From: Tetradesmus obliquus
Lineage: Eukaryota > Chlorophyta > Chlorophyceae > Sphaeropleales > Scenedesmaceae
Reading direction: 5' to 3'
DNA: 64,000 bases
NCBI GenBank assembly: GCA_030272155.1
Contig: CP126200.1
Location: 1,922,001-1,986,000 of the forward strand
Position numbers and translations under genes: made by a program. Shown here in pieces: positions 37,188-48,881 of this stretch. Each line of letters begins with the position of its first letter. Position 1 is the stretch's first letter. Below the pieces are notes generated by a model. The model was not told where the DNA came from, searched no databases, and saw only the letters and a list, made by a program, of their open reading frames with translations.

Positions 37188-37965
37188 GAGGAGGAGGTGA
37201 AGAAGAGGAAGACAGAGACATAGCAAGATGGTGGGATGGCAGGCATGCCAAAGTTATGCTGACTTGGAGTGCAAGATGGCAGCGGCCCACCTGCTGCTGG
37301 CACTGCACGCATGTCATGCGTATGCATGCATGTTGCTTGCTGTGCTTACTGCACTGAGAGGCAACAGCTGGCTGGGACCACAACTGCTCAGCAGCGCTGC
37401 TATTGCTCTGTGCAGCTGTGAGCTCAACCATACCCTGTGCTGGCTCCTGGCACATTGCTCAGCTTCTGGCAATGCCCTTTGACGTTGCCCTGCTGCTGCA
37501 TGGAAGCTCACTGGAACCCGGCAACAACATGCACCAGATAATCAACTGCTAAGCTTGCTACCCTTTTGATGCTGGCCAGCCGTGCCGGTTGCTGCTGGTG
37601 GGACCAAGGCAAGTATCAAAATCAACGGAAGTGCTGGCTAGTGCCTGCACCTTATAAGCAATGAACTGCTGGTGCTCACATAAGGTGGTGCCTGGTAGTA
37701 CCCTCCAAACAGCTGTTGCCCGTTCGTGTAGCCACCGAAGTTTGGGGTGGGATACTGCACACATAGAACAAACGTGCTAAATAGTGCTGCTGGTTGCCTC
37801 TGCGCGACACCAGCAAGCCAAACGCGCCAAGGTTACCTGAGGGCCTTGCTGGATGTTGGGCTGAGCGTACGCAAAAGGTCCCGCAGCACCCTGTTGCTGA
37901 GCGTTTAGCTGCTGTTGCTGTTGTTCGTCAATTCTGTGCCGGTGTCTGCTGCTGGATGACCCCAT
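34773..37965 (-). CDS. RING-type E3 ubiquitin ligase, LUL/LOG2 (MGRN1/RNF157) type, N-myristoylated
   Basis: Membrane-associated E3 ligase family. Exons 37837-37965, 37680-37754, 36834-37148, 36392-36568 and 34773-35273 are all phase 0 and give 398 residues. The protein starts MGSSSSRHRHR, a good N-myristoylation signal, as in plant LOG2. The central domain carries TIKNQVNLKKKTLRLEPLQD and EFALRFAFDASAPCRVTTFL, matching the conserved region N-terminal to the RING in the family. KIWVGGVSYELQEIYGM precedes a C3HC4 RING at about residues 303-341 (ECVICMSAERDTTVLPCRHM ... CPICREEI). The tail is Ser/Gly/Ala-rich. In Arabidopsis LOG2 acts with GDU1 in amino-acid export; the algal substrate is unknown. 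The intron after 36392 holds five copies of the exon end, and the copy near 35400-35485 repeats the start of the last exon. Confidence 0.92.
35400..35485 (-). repeat. Copy of RING ligase last exon start
   Basis: Encodes MEVGGSLPAWVQ then TYAKLRRDDEG, against the real exon (from 35273) MEVGGSLPAWVQ and TYAKLRKDDEG. It follows an AG and lies in the preceding intron. Confidence 0.9.
35691..36300 (-). repeat. Five copies of RING ligase exon 4 end with donor
   Basis: The real exon end starts at 36392 (plus strand CTGCGGCAGCTGGCGGCCCT). Copies start near 36243, 36121, 35973, 35819 and 35691, spaced 122-154 bp. The 35819 copy extends furthest, to the codons for SYPLVVRLE. CTCCAGCCGCACCA recurs in most. 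Confidence 0.92.
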
Positions 37966-40677
37966 GCTGCCTGCCCTTCCTGTCTACGCCAGGTCCCAAA
38001 AGGCGCCCGTTGCTCGATATACTTATGTTTTCTCGTCTTTTACATAAGTAGTGGCAGAAACAGGCAACGCAAGGAGTGGAGCTGGCCTTCTCGCTCTCTA
38101 GTGGCAACAGAAGGCAGCAGAAGGGAACTTAAACAGCTCAGTGCTTGCTGCCCAAATGAACTCACGAACGGAGTGGCAACGTTCACCTCATGAACATACG
38201 ACTTCGACAGCACGATAGTAACAATGAGCAGTGGGACACTGCAGTACCCTGCACCCTGGGCACAGGTGGTACCTGCCCCACACCTCCAATGATGACATGC
38301 CAGCAACTCCTGCTTCTCTGCACACAGCAAGGTGAAGACCTAGACGTTTGTAATGGTCCACGTTACATGCCAGCCAACAAAGCATTCCACTGCTAGCAGG
38401 TACACTGCAGTACAACTGGCAGAGCACTGCCGGATCAACCGGCGGTTGATCATCAACCTTCCACCTGCTGTCTCCAACACAACCGTGAAATTGATGACTC
38501 ACAGTACAGGATGGATGCGCAAACATGTATGTGTAAGTAACAAATGCAGCCCGGTGTACCTAGCTAGAAGCCTTAGCACAGGTCAAACTCACAGCAGGCA
38601 CGTGTTACAAAAGCATCAAACGTTCCCTGCACCCAGTGGCAGGCTGTCAGTTGCAACTGTCATAGCACAACCACCATGCAGAGAATGCCTGAAGCATGAT
38701 CCTGCACATGCGGTGCATATGCAGCACTGCCAAGTCATCAGCAAGCACGTGAAGAGGCCAACCGCACAACACACCTCCAATGACAGACAACAGTGCTGAG
38801 CAATGGGCCTGGCCTGCAGGTCCCAGCAGCACCTACGAGCAGCCAGCCTTTTTCAACAGAAACACAGACAGAACAACACCCACGCACCCTGCTCACTACT
38901 CCCACACCATGCCCTGCTTCTCGGCAAGGCCGCATATGCATCACCCTACTTTACAAGCATACCTCAAGCATCAGCTGCAAAATCCCAGACTCAGAAGCTT
39001 TGTCAGTTCCAGGCCAGCATGCGCAGCTCCCTTGCACCAACCTCGCACAACATGCAATGCTTGAGCGCGTGCCTGTTGCATACCAAGCTACACCGGACAC
39101 ACCCAGGCGCCTAGAACCCTATGCCCCACGCTGCCAGGTCAAGCCTATATGCATCCAGCTTTTGATACACGCTGGCATTAAGCAGAGAGGAGCCAGCAGC
39201 CATGAACAGCACCATCCACGGCAGGAACAGGCAGCACCAGCCGGCAAAGCAGGCAGCAGAGCGGCGCGTGTCTGCAGGATGCAACACACAGCAGGGCAGC
39301 AGCGTCAGGTGTTACTTGTAAAGATGGACAATCTAACATGAAAAAGCAAATCTGCGCACCTTCAAGCAATGCTTGTCCAGGAGACCCCCCGCCCAAGGTC
39401 CCCCAGTGCTCCTAGTGGACTTGTGTTCATGTGCTGCATGCATCTCAAATGTTTTTGTTACTGACACTGCTCACAAGCTGCACATCAGCATTGCTCCTCA
39501 GCTGCGGCTAACCACCTGCTGCTGCTGCTGCTGCTCCTGCATGCAGTAACACCCGTGCTCACATGCGTTCACAACAGCGTCACCATGCCTGAAGTCCGGC
39601 CAGAACATCCACACGTTGACTGCCCACAGCCATGGAAGGAACAGCCAGCCTGCATAAAACAGTGTGGGCAGAAACATTTAATCAAGTCAGTACTGTTGCG
39701 TGTGGCAGACACAGCTGCAAGACAGCATTGGCTCTGCTGCTGCTGCCGGGCGAGCAACACTTATCTCGCTTTGATAGTGTACGAGCGTTGTCCCTTTCTA
39801 AAGGCTCCCCATCCACGGTCTCTACTATTAATCCGTCCATGTTGGCAAGTGCTTAGGCTGAAGTGCAGGCTGCTGCAGCACCAGCTGGTACGGGGCAGTA
39901 GTGCTGTTGATGCTTGTCAGCAGCAGCTGCTGTTGAACAAGCCAGCTGCCCTGCAGCGCTGCCGCCAGCTGCACAAAGTCACACCATCACCGTTTCGGCT
40001 GCAACACGATTGAACCTGGTGGTTTGTATCGCCTGAAAGAGCAACGAGAGTGCACCACGGGGATGTCTTTTGCCAGCCCTTTTTCGTTAGTCAAAGGAAG
40101 CGAACTGCAACGGGAATAGTATCGATTACAGTCTCATACCCCATGAACAGCTCGATATGTCCGTCATGCACAAGCCACAGCCCTGCAACGACATTAGGGT
40201 TCAGGATTGGCTTCCATGCCTGGGCTGCTCAAGTTGAGCACCTCTGGCACCAAGGCAGGCCACAGCATGCGCTGCAACTGCACGAAGCGTATGTCACTGA
40301 CAACCACAGCTGTCACCGCCATCTGCTGATGTTGTACATGCAACCCATTCTTCATGAGGTGATCACTGATCTGCTGATCTGGCAGCGCTCCAATGTAAAC
40401 AGACACCGCTCTGCTCCACAGTATGGCAAGCGATGTGCCAGCATCATAAAGAACAACAGCACGCAGAAATCAGCATTCAAGACAGTTGGCACAACACCAA
40501 CAACACCACTCATCTCCTGCACGCAACTGGCAGTCACTGCCAGAGGAACGGTTCCTCTGCCGACTGCAGCTGCTGCTGCAGCGGCTGCCACATGACTGGC
40601 ACCGTCGCCGCAACTGCCAAAGCTATGTCACATTGCAGCCCACAACCTTGCAAGGATTGGCTGCTGTATGAGTTGGC
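37966..40677. other. Intergenic, RING ligase 5' side to CLP1 3' echo array
   Basis: About 2.7 kb with no convincing exon on either strand. Frames of 60-180 codons occur but lack splice or family support. Confidence 0.5.
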
Positions 40678-41120
40678 TACTACTGTATGAAGGTCTTTAT
40701 GCTGCCTGTCAGCAGCTAGCTGCCAGGCATCTTCTGCAGGCCACATCCTCCGCTCCTACGCTGCTGCCACTGCTGCTGCAGCGGCTGCCACATGACATGT
40801 GACAGTGCCGCAACTGCTGAAGCTGTAACACATTGCAGCCCAGATCCTTGGTTACTGTCACAGCACAGCACAGCTCCTTGACTACTACTGTATGAAGGTC
40901 TTGATGCTGCCTGTCAGCAGGTAGCTGCCAGGCATCTTCTGCAGGCCACATCCTACGCTGCTGCCTCTGCTGCTGCAGCAGCTGCCCATACGACATGTGA
41001 CAGTGCCGCAACTGCTGAAGCTGTAACACATGGCAGCCACGCTTCTTGGCTACTACTGTATGAAGGTCTTGATGCTGCCTGTCAGCAGGTAGCTGCCAGG
41101 CACCTTCTGCAGGCCAGCCA
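40678..41120 (-). repeat. Three copies of the CLP1 stop exon beyond the stop
   Basis: TACTACTGTATGAAGGTCTT, which spans the stop and final codons at 41232, recurs at 41051, 40883 and 40678, each followed by the SYLL-coding string and a CTG-rich tail. Spacing is 168-205 bp. Confidence 0.93.
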
Positions 41121-41233
41121 CATCGTCCGCTGCTGCCTCTGCTGCCTCTGCTGCTGCAGCAGCTGCTCAATGATGACGCAACAGTGCAGTAACTGCTGAA
41201 TGCGTGCCACAAAGCGGCCCAGCTCCCTGGCTA

Positions 41234-43838
41234 CTACTGTATGAAGGTCTTGATGGTGCCTGTCAGCAGGTAGCTGCCAGGCATGGCAGCAGACGTGGGC
41301 ATGAGGCAGGTGACCTTGTTGCTGGTCACGTCCACGCCGTTGATCCACGCAAAGCCAGCCACGTTGCTGGGCAGCAGCTGGTCAGGCACCTGAGCAGCAG
41401 CAGCAGCAGCAGTAGAAGCACCAGCAGCAGCAGGGGCAGATGTTGCAGCAGATGCTGGCCAGACGCCAAGCAAGTACGTGGCTAGGCAGCTCCCGCTACG
41501 CACCACATAAGCTGCAAGGCAGGCTAGCGAGGGGTGCGGCATACGCACGGCACTGCCTCCTGCATGTTTAAACTGCCCACCGCCACGTTGCATTACTATC
41601 CCATGCTTGCCGTTGACTCTCACATTGGCATCACCACGGCCCCAAACCAAGATGAACAACCTGTAAACAAAGTCAAACACGGTCAAACCACAGCAGCCGC
41701 CCACCTGTGCGTGTGACACTGCCAGCAGCGACTGCTCCAGCTCCGGTGACACCACCACGGGCGTCACCTTCAGCGGGTTGGCGGCACGCGCCTGGCCCAG
41801 CGGCAGCGCAGAGCTGGGCGGCCGCGGGCCCGTGCCTGCGCAACATGCAGGAGATACAACATAGCATGATGGAAGGCTCAGTGAGACACCCTGAGCAGAT
41901 TGGCGGCACGCGCCTGGCCCAGCGGCAGCGCGGAGCTAGGCGGCCGCAGGCCCGTGCCTGCAGCACGCACGGCACAGCACACGTGTGAACGGCAGCTGGC
42001 CAACTGTTCGCCCCTCTGGTGAGGAGTAACACTCTTGAGATGCCAGCAAGAGGGACAGGCAAAGGGACACCGACGCAGATTTGACACACATCAACGCCCT
42101 CACCTGAGCGGAACACGCGCATGTTGGTGGCGTCCAGGTCAACAGAGACCGGCTGCAGCCCGCCGTCAGGCCCGTAAAAGTACTCCTTGATGCGCGCCGC
42201 GCGCGCCTGCTGCCGCGCGCTGCTGCTGCGCTGCGCGACGCCGCCCGACTTGTACAGCTTCACGACTGACACAGTCTTACCCATGGCCCCCACCTCACTC
42301 TGCGAGCAGCAGCAGCAGCAGCAGCAGCAAGCAACAGCAGTGTTGCAGCCATTGGGTTGAGCTTCAGTCAGGTGACAGATCAACGAAGTTGGTGACACAG
42401 CTGCACTGCTGCGGATCTGGGCGCTGCTGAACACGTAGCTTGATGAGTGGCTACAGTAGAAACTGCAGGGGGCTGCAAAAGGTGGCACAGAGGAATGACC
42501 TGTGCTGAGCAGACACTGACATTGTGCAGCATGCATGCCAGGGCTGTGTTGCAGCTTATGCTGCAGCTGTTTGCCAAGCTGCTCCTTGAGCAAGCTACAT
42601 ATGAAGATATATTAGACTCACCCAGACCAGAAAAGATTATTCAAGTCATGCTATACAACTCGAATGTGTACGCAGCACACTCACTTTGAGTTGGTTGGTG
42701 AGCTGTGTGAAGAGCCTGTCCTGCTCCATCACCAGCACCACATCAGCCTGCAGTAGCAGCAGCAGCAGCAGCAGCAGCAGAAACAGCAAGTTGTTGCAAC
42801 ATCAACCAATGTAACACTGTCCTGCTCCACCACCAGCACCACGTCAGCCTGCGGGCATCAGCGATGAGCATCAGCATCTTGAACACAACGTGGCCCAAAA
42901 GCTGCAGGGACCGGCTCCGCAGCAGCTCAAAAGCCCACTCCGTCAACATACACAAAACAGCAGCACAACAGTACAGCAGTACAACGGTACAGCACTACAA
43001 CAGCAGCATGGACTGGCAGTACTTTGAGTGACTTGATGGCGTGCAGCAGCAGCTCATGCCGAGCCCGACAACGTACCCCATGGTGCTGACCACCATGCCT
43101 GGGTGATAAGGAAAAGTCATAACCTTGGAATACCAACCATTGTAACACTCTGCCTTCATCATGCCTTGCTTTTCCAGCACGATCCCAACAACTTGAGAAC
43201 AAAGCACGCTGCAGGCACCCACACCAGTACAGCAGGCCAGTTACGATCCAAATCTTGTGGACAAACTCACATCTGTTGTAGCCGCACCTTGAGTGACTTG
43301 ATGGCGTGCAGCAGCAGCTCGTAGCCCAGGCCATCCACGTAGCCCATGGTGTTGACCACCATGCCTGATCGATAAGAACAGCAAACCTTGGAACAACCAC
43401 CTATTTAACAGTCTGCCCTCATCATGCCTTGCTTCTTCAGCAAAGGTCCCAGCAACTTACAAGCTCGCGGCAGGCACAACAGCAATACAGCAGATCAGGT
43501 TTTTGGATCCTGATTACGGTAACACGACTGGTTTGCTGTCTCACCTTGAGTGACTTGATGGCGTGCAGCAGCAGCTCGTAGCCCAGGCCATCCACGTAGC
43601 CCATGGTGTTGACCACCATGCCTGCAGCAGCCACCTCAGGAGAACTGGACGCCCTGCTGTCAAGCACGCTGCACAGCTTGTCCACCAGGTACTGCGGCAG
43701 CAGCAGCAGCAGCAGCAGCTCTATGAGACATCATGCGTTGGGAGTGCATAAGATAACTGAGGGAAGCAGCAGCGAGCTGGAGGCCCTGCTGTCAAGCACG
43801 CTGCACAGCTTGTCCACCAGGTACTGCGGCAGCAGCAC

Positions 43839-43883
<45 letters not shown>

Positions 43884-45658
43884 TCTGGTATGCTGGAGAA
43901 AAGTGTGTACAGCTTGCAGGCACGCACCTCAATGAGACTACAGGGGTTGGGAGTGACATAAGATAACTGAGGCAAGCACCAGCAAAGTGCCAGGCATCAA
44001 TAACGTAAAATTGCCGGCCCTGCTGTTGTATGCACATGAAACGTCACCCAGTTGTTTGTCTGACATATTTGTGTCAGCCAGACTGAGTGCGACGCAATGA
44101 TTCCTAGTAAGACAGCACTTCTTGATGTCAAGATGCGCACCCTGTACAGCTCCTCCTGCTTGTCTGGTGAGGTGTGGCCGAAGAAGTAAACCAGCGGCGC
44201 CTGCAGCACAAAAAGAAAAAAATAACATGATAAATTGTCAATGTTACACAGCAGCAGCAAAAACACCAACGTGGCTTTGCCACAGTTGTTGAAAGATCCC
44301 ATGGAAGCTGCCATGCAGCCTCCCTGCCATAGATTCGGTTGAGACTCGCTTGTAGCATCACAGCGCATACACACATAGCGCCCTGCCCAAATGCAGGCAG
44401 ACGAAGCTGTGCCGTTGCTGCATGTGCCTCAGCAACATCACAAGCGTGCACCTGCCTGTGTGGGGTAGCCTTCCTCTATTGTAATGGGGGCCTCCACAGG
44501 TGTGGCAGCAAGGCACCCGGGCACTGTTATGCTGCCTTGTCCTGCAGGGCAAGCAGCGGCAGGCAGCAGCAAACATGTTTGCGGCTGAGGTTCCTTCCGA
44601 TGTTGCGCATCGTGTGCCACGTGCAACTTGGGTGCAAGTGTCTGAGGACTGGGCAACTTGCAATTGAGAAAAACAAAATGGCGAAGCAAACACAGCAACG
44701 CACCTATGTCCAGGTCCACGTATGTGGGTTGGTGCTGTGCTCTTACTGCCCACTTGAGCAGCATGCGGCACATACTGCTCTTGCTGCTATCCGTGGGCCC
44801 TGCCACCACCACGCGGGGGCCCTGGCTGCCACAAGATATACATGCACACATTTAAATTTCATGCAACATTTCAGCCAGCAACAGCATGCTCTGCAGCTCT
44901 TCAGCAAGCATCAACCAACTGTGAAAAACTGTTTGACGGTTCAAATGCTCACCTATATCTAGGTCCACGTATGTGGGTTGGTGCTGTGCTCGTACTGCCC
45001 AGTTGAGCAGCATGCGGCACATACTGCCGCTGTCTGCTGGCCCAGCCACCACCACGCAAAGCCCCTGGCCGCCACAAGATACACATGTGCACATCTAATT
45101 CCATGCGGCATTTCAGCCAGCAACAGCATGCTCTGCAGCTCTTCAGCAAGCACAAACTAACTGTGAACAACTTTTTGACGATTCAAATGCTGACCTATGT
45201 CTAGGTCCACGTATGTGGGTTGGTGCTGCGCTCGTACTGCCCAGTTGAGCAGCATGAGGCACATGCTGCTCTTGCCGCTGTCAGTGGGGCCAGCCACAAC
45301 AAACAAGCCCAGCACAACACATGCTCTTCAGGCCCCCAGCAAGCATTAGCTGATTCAACATCCTGGCCCATTCATCTACGCGACAGGCCGTTGATTGAGC
45401 CCACCAGTGCCCTAAGGCATGTGCCGCATGAACAAACAACCTACCTATGTCTAGGTCCACGTATGTCGGCTGGTGCTGTGCTCGTACTGCCCAGTTGAGC
45501 AGCATACGGCACATGCTGCTCTTGCCGCTGTCAGTGGGGCCAGCCACCACCACGCGGGGGCCCTGGCCGCCACTCGCTTGCGCCTCCTGGCGCAGGTTGT
45601 GCAGCACTTGGTGGCAGTTGATGTAGGAGACGTTTGGGGTGTCCTCTGCCACGTAGCT

Positions 45659-45703
<45 letters not shown>

Positions 45704-46582
45704 GCAGGAGGTGAGAGGTTGTGCAGCACTTGGTGGCAGTTGATGTAGGACACGTTTGGGGGTGTCCTCTGCCACATAGCTGCTGCAGCAGCAGCAGCAG
45801 CAGCAGTTGCGGAACGTGCCGCGGCAGAGGCGTCAACCGCCCGAAATAATGAGCATGCAGGGTAGCGGGCGTTGATAGAGGCTGTGCTGTCAATCATCGT
45901 CAATCATGCAAGCTGCGACACGCTGGCTCACCAGGAGCTACAGCTTGCAGCACCATCTGGGCAACCAGTTGCGCAGACGGATGTCACCGGCATATACTTC
46001 AGGTCACCTGCTGCTTCTGTGTTTGCCGCTACACAGAAACACTTCTTGCTGGATGCATTGATGTCTGACTATCTAGCCGCTGCCGCTGCTGCTGATTCTG
46101 CTGCTGCCTAAAAGGGCTGGATGTCCCACGTACTTGCTGCAAACGCAGTGACACATTCACATGCGCCCTGGCTCGTCAGCAACAGCCAAGCCTAGAGTGC
46201 CAAACTGTCAAGAGGGTGATGGCACTACGCCAAGCGCCCCGTGCCAACTGACAAGGCTCTATCATTTGCGAAACCCAACATTGGCGTTGCCGCAAACCAC
46301 AAACCCCAGCGTTTTGCCACTCACACAAGGTCTGGCTCTCCCTCAATGGCCAGCTTGCAGGCGTGCCAGGTGAACATGTTTGTTTAACTGAAATGACACA
46401 CCCGGATCACAGGCCAGCCCTTTGCCACTCACACAAAGTCTGGCTCTCCCTCAATGGCCAGCTTGCAGCCGTGCCAGGTGAACACTGCCAGCGCATTGCC
46501 GCGCAGGCTCACTTTGCTGCCCAGCTGCAGCTCAGCACCAAAGATCTCCGCAGAGCCCTCCAGCAGCTGCAAGCAGCAACAG

Positions 46583-46614
<32 letters not shown>

Positions 46615-47253
46615 ATGAGAAAAAGGGTGGTCACGCAAGCAATCAGACTGTTGCAGGCTCTTGCCGGCGCTTGCCGTTGTTGTTGATGCCCAGCAATTGA
46701 AATGCAGCTCCTGCCAGCCGGCATGCATGTGACAGGTGCTGCCCTGCACTGCGTTGCTGCTGCTGTTGATTTCATGCTCCAGTCAGCAAGCTAAGCTGCA
46801 TACGTACGCTTGTCCTGCAAGCGGAACGGTGGTTACATGCACAATGACGAGGGAGTTGCTCGTGCTTGCATGCTGCTGAGCTGTCGCACACTTACTGTCA
46901 CAAACACATCCTTGTCCTTGTTTGCCTCCAGCCGAAGCTCTTGCAGCTGCAAAACATGGGTGTGCATGTGCGTTGATGCACAGAGCGGCAGCAGCAGCAG
47001 CACTGCTGTCAAGGCGCTGAATGGTTGCAGCTGCTGGAAGCCAGAACTACAGCTGCTGCCACGCCCTTCCAATGCTGATTGTTGCGTCATCGCAGAAGAG
47101 TTTACTTCATGCAAGTATCATGGCTGGCCTGTATGCAGCTGACAATTGCAGGGGCGCAAGTCAGCCAGCCTCACAGGCAACAAGTGACAGAGCAAACAGG
47201 CACTGGAGGAGAGGCCAGCTGCTGCTAACCTGTTTCAAGCTATACTCTGTCAT
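41234..47253 (-). CDS. CLP1: CLP1, polynucleotide 5'-hydroxyl kinase / pre-mRNA cleavage factor subunit
   Basis: CLP1 works in mRNA 3'-end cleavage (CFII) and, in animals, tRNA splicing; nuclear. Exons 47230-47253, 46896-46946, 46433-46566, 45445-45656, 44456-44541, 44141-44200, 43545-43691, 42685-42747, 42104-42299, 41705-41835 and 41234-41389 give 419 residues (human CLP1 has 425). Landmarks: [13 protein letters not shown] and [13 protein letters not shown] [10 protein letters not shown] in the N-domain; Walker [10 protein letters not shown] at 109-117; [81 protein letters not shown]; and C-terminal [13 protein letters not shown]. The 8-codon first exon (MTEYSLKQ) is inferred from splice fit. 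Intron 5 appears to use a GC donor. Most introns, and the 3' flank, contain partial exon copies. Divergent from MDH. Confidence 0.94.
41893..41966 (-). repeat. Copy of CLP1 exon 10 start
   Basis: Matches 41786-41838 closely ([19 protein letters not shown] string and the acceptor) and lies upstream of the real exon. Confidence 0.9.
42820..42858 (-). repeat. Copy of CLP1 exon 8 start
   Basis: Matches 42717-42751 ([10 protein letters not shown]) with two changes. Upstream of the real exon. Confidence 0.85.
43018..43375 (-). repeat. Two copies of CLP1 exon 7 end
   Basis: Copies starting near 43285 and 43021 match 43542-43625 ([20 protein letters not shown] to donor). The spacer containing CATCATGCCTTGCTT is also repeated, so the unit is about 260 bp. 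Confidence 0.92.
43782..43836 (-). repeat. Copy of CLP1 exon 7 start
   Basis: Near-identical to 43649-43703 ([14 protein letters not shown] and its acceptor). Upstream of the real exon. Confidence 0.92.
44700..45300 (-). repeat. Three copies of the CLP1 Walker A exon end
   Basis: Units start near 45192, 44950 and 44700; the real exon end is at 45443, so the period is 242-250 bp. Each copy runs from the donor through PTYVDLDIG back to the P-loop codons. The 44700 copy encodes GPTDSSKSS in place of GPTDSGKSS. Confidence 0.95.
45721..45783 (-). repeat. Copy of CLP1 exon 4 start with frameshift
   Basis: Matches 45600-45660 ([19 protein letters not shown]), but one extra G breaks the frame after DTP. 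Upstream of the real exon and also behind a CAG tract. Confidence 0.92.
46313..46376 (-). repeat. Copy of CLP1 exon 3 end
   Basis: About 64 bp almost identical to 46421-46484 ([17 protein letters not shown] and donor). Downstream of the real exon. Confidence 0.93.
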
Positions 47254-47807
47254 GCTGCCAGCGCAGTGGTTCAAGCACCACTAGGAGTTCATGCACTGTC
47301 ACAGTCTGCCTAGCTGGAGATGTAGGGTTGCTGCTGCAGCCCAGTGGCAGTGCTGGCTCTGCCGCAGCGCTGATCCAGTGCACAGCAGTGCAGGCTACCA
47401 CTGCGGCATCATTCAGATGATGTCGTGTCACAATCTAAGCTGATAACACCTCACACGTGGACGAAGACCATATGAAGCAGCAACAGCAGCAGAGTAGCAG
47501 CAGTTCACACACCCTAGGTAGTGGTGAACAGATGGCAGGGTTTGAGGGTAGGTATCCAAAGCATCACTTGAGAGGTAATCTAATGATTCTTTGGATTACC
47601 AGTGCACTTTGCTGATCACGAAATTACGCCGCGCCATGTCATAAAAGTAACTGTCAGTAAGGGTGTGAGAAAGCCCGTGTGAAGTGCAGCCTTGTGCTCT
47701 GATCACCACGCTAACGCCTTTCCTGACTTCAACTGCTCACTGTGACAGTTTAGACGGAGCGCAGTGTCAGCGCTGGAATATTTTCGGTTGCGAAAAGCCC
47801 CAGCACG
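47254..47807. promoter_or_regulatory. Shared divergent promoter region, CLP1 and MDH
   Basis: 554 bp between two start codons facing away from each other. I recognise no TATA box or known site. Confidence 0.6.
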
Positions 47808-48844
47808 ATGCAGCTCAGCGCAGGTAAGACCTTATCACGTTACAGCAGTCTTTTACAAATGAATATGAAGCAGATCTGACGTTCGCGGCTGCATGCACAG
47901 GTCAGACAACCCGGGCAAGCGCCTTTACCGGCCAGCGCGTAGGTGTCCATGCAGTGGCACGCCCAGGCGCTGCAAAGGCGCGCAGGACTATGCCAGTTGT
48001 GGAGGCTAAGCGCGTAGCAGTGCTGGGAGCAGCTGGTGGCATCGGGCAGCCCCTGTCACTGCTGCTCAAGATGAACAAGTGCGTCACGGAGCTGGCGCTG
48101 TTTGATGTGGCTCCCCTCGTTAAGGGCGTTGCAGCAGACCTCAGCCACTGCAACACTCCCGTGCAGGTGGGTGCAGCGACTTCGCTTGAGCTGGCAGCGG
48201 CAGCGGTTGTCAGCAGTTTGCTTGATCAAACGTGACCCGACAGCAAGGGTTTGTTTGCACGGATGGCATGAGTCGCAAAGGGCCAGTGAATGGACGTGTG
48301 ATATACGGGAAAGTGCATTGTGCAGCGCAGTGGGGTGAGCAGCAGCTGGGTGTGTGCATGCTGTGGTGCAGCAGGTCATCGCCCGCAGTGCAGGTGCCAC
48401 TTGAACTGTTTGTCTACTACTAGTGCACTGCTGTAGTCTGCAAATGCCCTCTCTGTTCTACAGTGCACACTGCTATCCATAACCACACATGTGGTTGCAA
48501 GGTAAGCTGCTTGTCGACAGTGCAGCACAGTTGCAGTACACTGAGCAGTTTTGTTGTTCGCCTGCATGCTGCTTACGGTGCCCTCACATCAAAGGACTAC
48601 ATTGCTTCTGCAACTCCACATGCAGCCGTCAGCAGCAGTGCAAACGCCATCGCTTGGCTACAGGCTTGCACTCAGCAGCAGCCTGCTGAGCGTGTCTGGA
48701 CACCTCCTGCGGAGTCTGTTGCTTTGGCTGTTGCCATTTACAACTTCAAAACAGGTGTCAGCGCTCATAGGTGACGCTGCACTTAAGGCATGCCTCAAGG
48801 GCTGCTGCTGTTGCGTCAGTGCTTTAGTTCAGTTCAGTGGAACA

Positions 48845-48881
<37 letters not shown>

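Noticed and set aside
39555..40595. Plus-strand frames of 150-180 codons in the 38-40.7 kb gap
   Set aside because: No family signature, no good splice sites, and codon content like the surrounding noncoding DNA.
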